DNA of 12,765 nt from Oxalobacteraceae bacterium UBA7693 (GTDB taxonomy: Bacteria; Pseudomonadota; Gammaproteobacteria; Burkholderiales; Burkholderiaceae_D), in the NCBI GenBank assembly GCA_002482715.1, contig DLGN01000029.1:1-12765 (forward strand), written 5' to 3'. Numbering within the stretch: the first letter of the stretch is position 1; every line of letters begins with the position of its first letter. Below are positions 7,429 to 12,765 of the stretch, one piece after another. Under the pieces are notes generated by a model that saw only the letters and a program-made list of their open reading frames with translations, was not told the DNA's origin and made no database searches. Both the position numbers and the translations under genes were made by a program.

Positions 7429-7447
7429 GCACATAATGGCGATGTGC
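7429..7447 (-). promoter_or_regulatory. Dyad in the cheY upstream region (GCACAT-N7-ATGTGC)
   Basis: A perfect six-base inverted repeat with a seven-base centre lies about 60-80 bases upstream of the cheY start. Three further pairs (GCG/CGC) can form outside it after a one-base bulge. It could be an operator for the chemotaxis operon or a hairpin in the cheY leader RNA. No regulator family can be assigned. Confidence 0.3.
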
Positions 7448-7508
7448 GCAGAATATTTGTGAGGGCTTTGAGAATTGTGGTCTGATTTGGCGCAACATCA
7501 ATGCATGG

Positions 7509-7544
7509 CTAAACGCTTGCGCGTTTAGTATCCGCAAGGTGCGG
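7509..7544. repeat. Two tandem hairpins
   Basis: The first is a perfect eight-base stem CTAAACGC / GCGTTTAG (7509-7516 and 7521-7528) with a four-base TTGC loop. It is followed directly by CCGC / GCGG (7532-7535 and 7541-7544) around a five-base loop. Neither is followed by a T-run on either strand, so they do not look like intrinsic terminators. An RNA structure, a processing site or an interspersed repeat copy are alternatives. Confidence 0.4.
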
Positions 7545-7755
7545 CGTGATTTAGCTGGCGTGGTGATTAAGTTCATCGTCTTTATTGCTTATGGTTGATA
7601 CCACAACGAATATTACGAACTGCCTTGATACCTTGCTGACCTGCTCAAATCTGTCAAACCACTCAATCAAAATGTGTTAAGACTTTGGCTGATGGCGAGA
7701 TGGATTCAGATTGCTGTTTTGTTGCTTTGTAGATATAGCTTAGCATGCTTCCAAA

Positions 7756-7784
7756 TTGACTTGTAATATTTGTCGATCGATATT
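7756..7784 (+). promoter_or_regulatory. Possible sigma-70 promoter ahead of the small ORF
   Basis: TTGACT (7756-7761) lies 17 bases before GATATT (7779-7784), a 5/6 and a 4/6 match to the -35 and -10 consensus. Transcription would begin near 7790, right at an operator-like near-palindrome (7793-7804), leaving a leader of about 80 bases before the ATG at 7871. The -10 match is only fair. Confidence 0.35.
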
Positions 7785-7792
7785 CTGCAGTT

Positions 7793-7804
7793 TTTACAGG
7801 TAAA
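7793..7804. promoter_or_regulatory. Operator-like near-palindrome TTTACAGGTAAA
   Basis: This 12-mer differs by one base from the perfect palindrome TTTACATGTAAA at 7988-7999. It sits just after the -10 element of the possible promoter, where a bound repressor would block transcription. The regulator is unknown and the functional reading is inference. Confidence 0.35.
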
Positions 7805-7806
7805 GT

Positions 7807-7822
7807 TTTAAAGATCTTTAAA
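7807..7822. repeat. 16-base perfect palindrome TTTAAAGATCTTTAAA
   Basis: Eight bases on each side pair exactly, with no spacer. It lies two bases after the operator-like site and within the predicted leader of the small ORF. In RNA it could form only a weak stem; as DNA it could bind a dimeric protein. AT-rich composition raises the chance of a random match. Confidence 0.4.
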
Positions 7823-7870
7823 TCTTCAATTGACGTGATTTTTTTAACGTAAAAAAGAACGGAGAATTTG

Positions 7871-8029
7871 ATGATGTCAAGAAATGAAGGTGGTTTGACA
7901 GCGCACTTAATTTGCGTGGCTTCGTCTGAATTGACGCTGTGTTTCGTGGGATTTGTATCAAACGATGAAGAAATTTTACAGGACTACTTTACATGTAAAT
8001 GCCCTGTAAAATGCGTTGAGTTTGATTGA
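7871..8029 (+). CDS. Possible small protein, 52 residues, unknown function
   Basis: The frame opens with ATG-ATG, preceded at six bases by GGAG (7861-7864), a good ribosome site, and ends at TGA 8027-8029. The predicted protein has five cysteines (15, 24, 42, 44, 48), three of them in a C-x-C-x3-C cluster near the C-terminus, and a mildly hydrophobic middle (about 21-30). It has no recognisable domain. A sigma-70-like promoter and an operator-like site lie upstream. Against it: the last third is encoded by a strong DNA dyad (7973-8012), which would constrain codons independently of protein function, and I know of no family to compare with. It converges on trmL, 55 bases away. It may be a real small gene or chance. 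Confidence 0.35.
   Translation: MMSRNEGGLTAHLICVASSELTLCFVGFVSNDEEILQDYFTCKCPVKCVEFD
7973..8012. repeat. Nested 40-base dyad around TTTACATGTAAA
   Basis: Outer arms ATTTTACAGG (7973-7982) and CCTGTAAAAT (8003-8012) are perfect ten-base inverted repeats. Almost exactly at their centre lies the perfect palindrome TTTACATGTAAA (7988-7999). The left-arm sequence TTTTACAGG also occurs at 7792-7800. It could be a multi-site operator. On the minus strand, about 70 bases after the trmL stop, it could alternatively be a weak hairpin terminator, since the stem is followed there by TTCTTC. Confidence 0.45.
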
Positions 8030-8084
8030 AGCAAGTGTTGTATCTGCGCTATATACATCGAGCTTGACGCTGACTTTATTCGTT

Positions 8085-8555
8085 TTATTCACCACCAGCA
8101 AAGCCATTTTGCCGCCATGCCTCATACACCACGATAGCAACAGTATTGGATAAATTTAAGCTACGGTTGTCTGGACGCATAGGTAAGCGAATGCGTTGTG
8201 ATCGCGGGAATGATTCGCGTAACTCTTGTGCGAGGCCTCGTGTTTCAGCACCGAACACAAAATAATCCCCTGCCTGAAAGGCGATCGATGAGAAGGTGGA
8301 TGATCCATGCGTCGTCATCGCAAAAAGGCGAGAGGCCAGTGGCTGTTCACTTGCGATGAACGCATCCCAGTTCTTATGTACTTTCATTTTTGCATATTCA
8401 TGATAATCGAGACCAGCGCGTTTTAACTTGCTATCTTCCAAAGGAAAACCTAGGGGCTCGATTAAATGAAGCTGCACACCGGCGTTGGCGCACAAGCGAA
8501 TAATATTGCCAGTATTGGGTGGGATTTCTGGTTCGACTAAAACAACATTAAACAA
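8085..8555 (-). CDS. trmL: TrmL, tRNA (cytidine/uridine-34 2'-O)-methyltransferase; TTG start
   Basis: A 156-residue SPOUT-class methyltransferase, almost the same length as E. coli TrmL (YibK). The enzyme transfers a methyl group from S-adenosylmethionine to the 2'-OH of the wobble nucleotide 34 of certain leucine tRNAs. Diagnostic stretches are VEPEIPPNTGNIIRLCANAG (7-26), LKRAGLDYHEYA (44-55), FVFGAETRGL (99-108) and RLPMRPDNRSLNLSNTVAIV (123-142). The last two form the trefoil-knot SAM site. The start is TTG (8553-8555), supported by an AAAGGA site six bases ahead and by the family's N-terminus (MLNIVL-like). No ATG in frame gives the full domain. It follows comF on the same strand by 113 bases. 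Confidence 0.96.
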   Translation of the reverse strand: MFNVVLVEPEIPPNTGNIIRLCANAGVQLHLIEPLGFPLEDSKLKRAGLDYHEYAKMKVHKNWDAFIASEQPLASRLFAMTTHGSSTFSSIAFQAGDYFVFGAETRGLAQELRESFPRSQRIRLPMRPDNRSLNLSNTVAIVVYEAWRQNGFAGGE

Positions 8556-8561
8556 GGCGAT

Positions 8562-8567
8562 TCCTTT
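8562..8567 (-). promoter_or_regulatory. Ribosome binding site that fixes the trmL TTG start
   Basis: AAAGGA on the minus strand ends six bases before TTG 8555. The nearest ATG, which overlaps the second to fourth codons in another frame, meets a TAG within three codons, so TTG is the only sensible start. Confidence 0.7.
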
Positions 8568-8668
8568 ATTGACGAGAATAAGTGAAGTAAATCAAGTATC
8601 GCATGATAGCGCATCGCACATGACTTGTTCTCGCCACCTTCATCAATTGATGGGAAATGTTTTGTGAA

Positions 8669-9379
8669 TTATTGCCTTACCGTGCGTGCAAAAACGAAGT
8701 TCGAAACGCGCGCTGCGCCATACCGCTTGAGTAGTTTGGCGATTTCATTGAGCGTAGTTCCGGTCGTCATTACATCATCAATAATTCCTACGTTTTGGCC
8801 ATCGATTAAATGCACTAAGTCGGGATGAATTGAAAATGCGCTTTGCACATTGCGATGGCGTTGATCTGGATGTAGCTGGCTTTGGGGTAAAGTATCTTTC
8901 AGTCGCCAAAGTAGGCCTGAATATAGTGGAATAGCTAGTAATCGGCTAATTGGGCGGGCAATTTCCATTGCCTGGTTAAAGCCGCGTGAGATTAATCGCT
9001 GCCGGCTTAGTGGCACGGGGCATAAAAGCGCAGGCATATTGGTGCCGCTGTCCCGATACTGACAGATCGTTTTCCCTAAGAGTTGTGCAATGGTTTCAGC
9101 CTGAAATAAATGGCCGCCAAATTTTAGTGCTAACACGATGCTATCAATCGGTGCTTGATAATCTGTGCAAGCCAGTGTGATATCAAAAAAGGGTGAGGTG
9201 CTGAGACAAGCGCCACAGAGCTGCGTCTGTTGAGTGAATAGTGGTAAAGCACATTTGGTACAGCGAGGCGTTTGATTTACCAGAAAGTGCGTGTGACATG
9301 CATTGCAGATATTCGTTTCTGATACTGAGCCACAAAGTGTGCAATATGTTGGTAGCAGAAATTGAAAGATGTTATGCAT
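8669..9379 (-). CDS. comF: ComF-family phosphoribosyltransferase-like protein
   Basis: A 236-residue ComF/GntX-family protein. The N-terminal part carries four CxxC pairs (Cys13/16, 25/28, 40/43, 55/58) typical of the double zinc ribbon of this family. The C-terminal phosphoribosyltransferase fold has CPVPLSRQRLISRGFNQA (120-137) and the PRPP-binding loop VGIIDDVMTTGTTL (197-210). ComF is needed for uptake or processing of transforming DNA in competent bacteria, and E. coli GntX is a homologue, but the reaction is not established. No other competence gene is nearby. The position next to bioC and trmL looks like ordinary housekeeping context. The ATG (9377-9379) is taken as start although the ribosome site is weak. 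It is transcribed divergently from bioC. Confidence 0.92.
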   Translation of the reverse strand: MHNIFQFLLPTYCTLCGSVSETNICNACHTHFLVNQTPRCTKCALPLFTQQTQLCGACLSTSPFFDITLACTDYQAPIDSIVLALKFGGHLFQAETIAQLLGKTICQYRDSGTNMPALLCPVPLSRQRLISRGFNQAMEIARPISRLLAIPLYSGLLWRLKDTLPQSQLHPDQRHRNVQSAFSIHPDLVHLIDGQNVGIIDDVMTTGTTLNEIAKLLKRYGAARVSNFVFARTVRQ

Positions 9380-9474
9380 ATTTCGAATTGGTAGGGATTA
9401 AAAAGATGCGTCGTGATAAAGCAAATGACAGTCTGAACGGTTACACTTCTGCGCATTCATCATCAAAGATTCTG

Positions 9475-9518
9475 TAGACATGCTGAGTATACAATTAAAG
9501 TATAAATTAACATGTCTA
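9475..9518. promoter_or_regulatory. Nested dyad between divergent comF and bioC
   Basis: TAGACATG (9475-9482) is matched by CATGTCTA (9511-9518). Inside them TATAC (9488-9492) is matched by GTATA (9500-9504), on practically the same centre (about 9496). Both strands offer TATA-type -10 sequences here (TATAAA at 9501-9506 on plus, TATACT-like on minus), so this is probably where both genes' promoters lie. I could not fix either -35 element. The operator reading is inference. It does not match the known TTGTAAACC-type BirA operator half-sites. Confidence 0.35.
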
Positions 9519-9528
9519 ATTTAAAATT

Positions 9529-10446
9529 ATGTTAAGTGCACCAATTCAATTGTCTGAAGTTCGTCGTTTGTTCTCCACGCCAGCCAGAGTACAAGACTCT
9601 CTTTTTCTGCGTCGGGAAGTCGCGCAAAGAATGGCCGAGAAGCTTGATTTGATCCGGATTGATGCCAAACGGGTTGTCGATGCGGGATGTGGTGAGGGGG
9701 CTGATTTGCTTCGTCTAAGTGAGCGCTTTCCGCAAGCGCAGCAAGTATTGGGAATTGATGCCTCATGGCAGGCCTTGCATCAATCTGAAATCGCGAGTGT
9801 CTCCGCTGGCTCGGTGTTACGCGGTTTATTCAGTCGTTTTCTTCCTGATCAAAGTAAGCATGCGAGGGATGCAAAGCTTGCTGTAACTTGCGGTGATTTT
9901 GCAAAGCTCCCTTTGGCGGCAAATGTGGTTGATGTGCTTTGGTCTAATTTGGCACTGCATTGGCATCCGCAACCAGATCAGGTGTTGCAAGAGTGGTTCC
10001 GAGTTTTGGCGCGTAACGGTATCGTGATATTTTCTAGTTTTGGTCCGGATACCTTGCTGGAATTGCGACAGGCTTTTGCACAAATAGACGATGATCCCCA
10101 TACTTTACCGTTTGTTGATATGCACGATTTTGGCGACATGTTAGTAGCAGCCGGATTTGCTACGCCAGTGATGGATGTTGAGCGCATCACTTTGCGTTAT
10201 CAAGATGTGCAACGATTGTTGGCGGATGTCAGAGCACTCGGTGGAAACCCGCTGTCGAATCGTCGTCGCGGTTTATTGGGCAAATCGGCGTTCTCCTATT
10301 TGCAGACTGAGTTGGAAAAAAAGCGCGGTGAGGATGGACGAATTCCTTTAACAATCGAAGTTGTATTTGGGCATGCCTTTAAGCCCGTTCCCACAAAACT
10401 TGCCAGTGGGGAATCGATTATTCGATTTAACGCCATGAAAAAATAA
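9529..10446 (+). CDS. bioC: BioC-like malonyl-ACP O-methyltransferase (class I SAM methyltransferase)
   Basis: A 305-residue class I methyltransferase. VVDAGCGEGADLLRL (49-63) is the SAM-binding motif I, LGIDAS (74-79) the acidic loop, and CGDFAKLPLAANVVDVLWSN (121-140) motifs II and III. Further landmarks are FGPDTLLELRQ (171-181) and FVDMHDFGDMLVAAGF (195-210), seen in betaproteobacterial BioC and related NDUFAF5-like proteins. BioC methylates malonyl-ACP so that it can prime the pimelate part of biotin synthesis through the fatty acid enzymes. No other bio gene is in the window, so BioC is the best call but a related methyltransferase cannot be excluded. The ATG at 9529 has no clear Shine-Dalgarno site and lies in AT-rich DNA. 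Orientation is divergent from comF. Confidence 0.82.
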   Translation: MLSAPIQLSEVRRLFSTPARVQDSLFLRREVAQRMAEKLDLIRIDAKRVVDAGCGEGADLLRLSERFPQAQQVLGIDASWQALHQSEIASVSAGSVLRGLFSRFLPDQSKHARDAKLAVTCGDFAKLPLAANVVDVLWSNLALHWHPQPDQVLQEWFRVLARNGIVIFSSFGPDTLLELRQAFAQIDDDPHTLPFVDMHDFGDMLVAAGFATPVMDVERITLRYQDVQRLLADVRALGGNPLSNRRRGLLGKSAFSYLQTELEKKRGEDGRIPLTIEVVFGHAFKPVPTKLASGESIIRFNAMKK

Positions 10447-10555
10447 ATAAATTTCAGCAATTTTTATTGCCAATAAAAAAGTTTGATGGCCTTTATTCCT
10501 TAGCAAAAATCAAGATTGTCAATATGATTTTGCGCAGCTGAACCATGATTTCTTC

Positions 10556-10585
10556 TTGATATAGCTCAGCTTTACGCTTTATACT
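10556..10585 (+). promoter_or_regulatory. Sigma-70-type promoter for coxB-coxA
   Basis: TTGATA (10556-10561) and TATACT (10580-10585) are each 5/6 matches to consensus with an 18-base spacer, about 75 bases upstream of the coxB ATG. It is the best promoter match I found in the window. No obvious FNR-type TTGAT-N4-ATCAA box overlaps it. Confidence 0.6.
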
Positions 10586-10661
10586 CTCGCAGTTGTGGAA
10601 GTTGTCAGTATTTTCTTTTGGCAATTTCTGTTGAAAATTCTAATAGGTTTTTGGGGAAATC

Positions 10662-11852
10662 ATGAAACATGCTATGCGATTAAAGTCGAGAACGCTTGGC
10701 GCCTCCTTGGTGCTTGGTGCTTCGCTTTTGACTGCTGGGATGCCAGCTTGGGCCGTTAAAGATAGCCCAGGTGGTCCTGCCGTCAAGCAGTTAAACCTGC
10801 AAACACCCGTGACACAAATCGCGGAGCAAATCTATTCCATCCATAACCTCATGCTTTACATTTGCTTGGCGATTTTCGTTGCAGTGTTCGGTGTGATGTT
10901 TTATTCCATTTTGAAACATCGTAAGTCTTTAGGTCATAAGCCTGCGACTTTCCATGAAAGCACAACGGTTGAGATCTTGTGGACGATTGTTCCATTCTTC
11001 ATCGTGATCGGCATGGCATTGCCAGCGACTAAAACTGTCGTGGCAATGAAAGATACGTCTAATGCTGATATCACAATTAAGGCAACGGGTATGCAGTGGA
11101 AATGGGGTTACGACTACCTCAAAGGTGAGGGTGAAGGTATCGCATTCTTGTCGACCTTAGCGACTCCACGTACTCAAGTCGGTGCTCCAGGCCTTGCTCC
11201 TACAGAAGCTCGCGGTGTGAATTATTTGTTGGAAGTGGATAACGAAGTTGTTGTGCCAGTCAATAAAAAGATCCGCATTATCACAACAGCTAATGACGTG
11301 ATCCACGGTTGGACAATTCCAGCTTTCGGTGTAAAACAAGATGCGATTCCAGGTTTTGTTCGTGATACTTGGTTTAAGGCAGAAAAAATTGGTACATACC
11401 GTGGTCAATGCGTTGAATTGTGCGGTAAGGAACATGCGTTCATGCCTATCGTTGTACGCGTGGTATCCGATGCCGATTACACCGCTTGGGTTGACGGAAA
11501 GAAAAAAGAAATGGCAGCGAAAGCTGATGATCCAAGCAAAGTGTGGACTGTCGACGAGTTGAAGCAACGTGGCGAGAGTGTTTACACAGCCAATTGCGTT
11601 GCTTGCCATCAAGCTAACGGTAAAGGTGTTCCAGGTGCATTCGCTGCGCTAGATGGTTCCGCAATGGTGAATGGTCCTAAAGCGGATCAGATTAACATCT
11701 TGTTGAACGGCAAAGCCGGTATGCCAGCTTGGAAAGCAACTTTGTCTGATACAGAAATTGCAGCGGTAATTACTTATACCCGTAATAGCTGGTCGAATAA
11801 GGCAGCAGAGAATATCGTCCAGCCAGCCGAAGTTTTGGCTGCGCGTAAGTAA
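10662..11852 (+). CDS. coxB: Cytochrome c oxidase subunit II with fused cytochrome c domain (caa3 type)
   Basis: A 396-residue subunit II of an aerobic haem-copper oxidase. It accepts electrons from cytochrome c and passes them via CuA to subunit I. A signal peptide ends near MPAWA (27-31), followed by two membrane helices (about 62-84 and 104-124). The cupredoxin domain has the aromatic stretch MQWKWGYDY (144-152) and CuA ligands His215, Cys250, Glu252, Cys254, His258 and Met261 (CVELCGKEHAFM). A C-terminal haem c domain follows with CVACH (312-316) and a likely Met354 axial ligand in AGMPAW, making this a caa3-type fusion. The ATG follows GGGGAAATC. A good sigma-70 promoter lies about 75 bases upstream and coxA follows after 17 bases. 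Confidence 0.97.
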   Translation: MKHAMRLKSRTLGASLVLGASLLTAGMPAWAVKDSPGGPAVKQLNLQTPVTQIAEQIYSIHNLMLYICLAIFVAVFGVMFYSILKHRKSLGHKPATFHESTTVEILWTIVPFFIVIGMALPATKTVVAMKDTSNADITIKATGMQWKWGYDYLKGEGEGIAFLSTLATPRTQVGAPGLAPTEARGVNYLLEVDNEVVVPVNKKIRIITTANDVIHGWTIPAFGVKQDAIPGFVRDTWFKAEKIGTYRGQCVELCGKEHAFMPIVVRVVSDADYTAWVDGKKKEMAAKADDPSKVWTVDELKQRGESVYTANCVACHQANGKGVPGAFAALDGSAMVNGPKADQINILLNGKAGMPAWKATLSDTEIAAVITYTRNSWSNKAAENIVQPAEVLAARK

Positions 11853-11869
11853 TTGAACAGGAGATAGAG

Positions 11870-12765
11870 ATGAGTAATACAGTAGCTGATCACGCACACG
11901 ATCACTCTCATGGTCACGACGACCACGCACACGATCATCATGATCACCCGCATGGCTGGCGTCGTTATTTGTTCGCAACCAATCATAAAGATATCGGTAA
12001 CTTGTATCTGTGGTTTGCATTCTCAATGTTGATGCTTGGTGGCGTCATGGCCTTGGGCATTCGTAGTGAATTGTTCCAGCCAGGTTTGCAATTGATGCAG
12101 CCAGAGTTTTTCAATCAGTTGACCACGATGCACGGCTTGATCATGGTTTTCGGTGCGATTATGCCGGCATTCGTTGGCTTTGCTAACTGGATGATCCCAT
12201 TGCAAATCGGCGCATCCGATATGGCATTTGCGCGTATGAATAACTTTTCATTCTGGTTGATGCCTCCTGCAGCATTATTGTTAGCAGGCTCGTTCTTTGT
12301 TCCAGGTGGCGCAACTGCTGCTGGTTGGACTTTGTATGCACCTTTGTCGACACAAATGGGACCAGGTATGGACTTGGCGATTTTCGCTGTGCATATCATG
12401 GGTGCTTCTTCCATTATGGGTTCGATCAACATCATCACAACAATTTTGAACATGCGCGCTCCTGGCATGACTTTGATGAAGATGCCAATGTTCTGCTGGA
12501 CATGGTTGATTACTGCGTATTTGTTGATCGCGGTTATGCCAGTATTGGCAGGTGCGATTACCATGACTTTGACAGATCGTCATTTCGGTACTTCTTTCTT
12601 TAATGCTGCTGGTGGCGGTGATCCAGTGATGTACCAACATATTTTCTGGTTCTTCGGACATCCAGAGGTATACATCATGATTTTGCCAGCCTTCGGTATC
12701 GTTTCCCAAATCATCCCAGCATTTGCACGTAAGCCATTGTTTGGTTATGCATCGATGGTGTATGC
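11870..12765 (+). CDS. coxA: Cytochrome c oxidase subunit I (5' part; runs off right edge), His-rich N-terminus
   Basis: The first 298 codons of the catalytic oxidase subunit are present, and no stop is reached. It is a multi-helix membrane protein that reduces O2 to water and pumps protons. Visible landmarks are FATNHKDIGNLYL (35-47), the haem a ligand His88 in TTMHGL, the D-channel Asp117 in IGASDMAFARMNNFSFW, and WFFGHPEVYI (260-269). The last gives the CuB ligand His264, the proton-pathway Glu266 and the crosslinking Tyr268. The start ATG has an AGGAG site eight bases ahead. The first 30 residues are cytosolic and hold eleven histidines (8-28) alternating with Asp, Ala, Ser and Gly. That looks like a metal-binding tail and is longer than a catalytic subunit needs. 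Confidence 0.97.
   Translation, partial: MSNTVADHAHDHSHGHDDHAHDHHDHPHGWRRYLFATNHKDIGNLYLWFAFSMLMLGGVMALGIRSELFQPGLQLMQPEFFNQLTTMHGLIMVFGAIMPAFVGFANWMIPLQIGASDMAFARMNNFSFWLMPPAALLLAGSFFVPGGATAAGWTLYAPLSTQMGPGMDLAIFAVHIMGASSIMGSINIITTILNMRAPGMTLMKMPMFCWTWLITAYLLIAVMPVLAGAITMTLTDRHFGTSFFNAAGGGDPVMYQHIFWFFGHPEVYIMILPAFGIVSQIIPAFARKPLFGYASMVY

Larger units (their letters stand above)
7370..8084. other. 715-base region with no recognised gene, rich in dyads
   Basis: This lies between the head of the chemotaxis operon and the end of trmL. The left part (7370-7500) must include the 5' leader of cheY. The remainder holds two tandem hairpins, a sigma-70-like promoter, an operator-like near-palindrome, a 16-base perfect palindrome, a possible 52-codon gene and a nested 40-base dyad, each listed separately. 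A further ATG frame at 7591-7680 (29 codons) lacks a ribosome site and I do not support it. I saw no tRNA, known riboswitch, or transposase remnant. Confidence 0.6.

Noticed and set aside
7591..7680. Plus-strand 29-codon ATG frame
   Set aside because: It has no ribosome site, no promoter and no conserved feature.
7793..7999. TTTACA/TGTAAA sites as BirA biotin operators
   Set aside because: BirA operators have TTGTAAACC-type half-sites separated by about 14-16 bases; here the half-sites are adjacent and far from bioC.
7931..8071. Direct nine-base repeat TTGACGCTG (7931-7939 and 8063-8071)
   Set aside because: A nine-base repeat in a 700-base region is about what chance gives.
10457..10470. 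Hairpin GCAAT-TTTT-ATTGC just after bioC as a terminator
   Set aside because: The stem is only five AT-rich pairs and is followed by CAATAAAAAA rather than a T-run.
11157..11612. Minus-strand open frame of 151 codons opposite coxB
   Set aside because: It is antisense to the CuA domain coding region and has no family resemblance.
12115..12564. Antisense open frame of 149 codons within coxA (and another at 12281-12709)
   Set aside because: They lie opposite a highly conserved subunit I coding region, have no domain signature, and their composition mirrors coxA codon bias.

Overview
The window reads as a chromosomal piece of a motile, aerobic betaproteobacterium, probably of the order Burkholderiales and perhaps Oxalobacteraceae-like. 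This rests on the protein sequences and on the order trmL-comF-bioC-coxB-coxA, which I recall from that group. It is an inference, not a database result. By eye the base composition leans to AT for that order. I see no insertion sequences, phage genes, CRISPR arrays, tRNAs or rRNAs.

Region 1 (1-7369, all minus strand) is a chemotaxis operon. In transcription order it holds cheY, a single-domain STAS protein, cheA, a soluble chemoreceptor, cheW, cheR, cheD and the start of cheB, which runs off the left edge. Most junctions are tight: cheB starts on the last base of the cheD stop, cheR overlaps cheW by 11 bases, and the cheW ribosome site overlaps the receptor stop codon. The only sizeable gap (191 bases) lies between cheA and the receptor gene. 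The products form one circuit. The receptor (two PAS domains, three HAMP-like repeats, no membrane segment) controls CheA through CheW. CheA passes phosphate to CheY and CheB. CheR, CheB and CheD reset the receptor, which ends in a pentapeptide-like tether (FERF).

Region 2 (7370-8084) has no recognised gene. It is unusually rich in symmetric DNA: several dyads, a 16-base perfect palindrome, a repeated operator-like 12-mer, a possible sigma-70 promoter, and a possible 52-residue Cys-containing small protein with a good ribosome site (7871-8029, plus strand). This is the least explained part of the window.

Region 3 (8085-9379, minus strand) encodes TrmL (tRNA wobble-base 2'-O-methyltransferase, TTG start) and a ComF-family phosphoribosyltransferase-like protein. 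Divergent from comF lies a BioC-like methyltransferase (9529-10446, plus strand), with a nested dyad between the two.

Region 4 (10447-12765, plus strand) starts with a good sigma-70 promoter candidate. It then holds coxB, a subunit II fused to a cytochrome c domain (caa3 type), and the first 298 codons of coxA, whose N-terminus is strikingly rich in histidine. Together they encode the core of an aerobic terminal oxidase.
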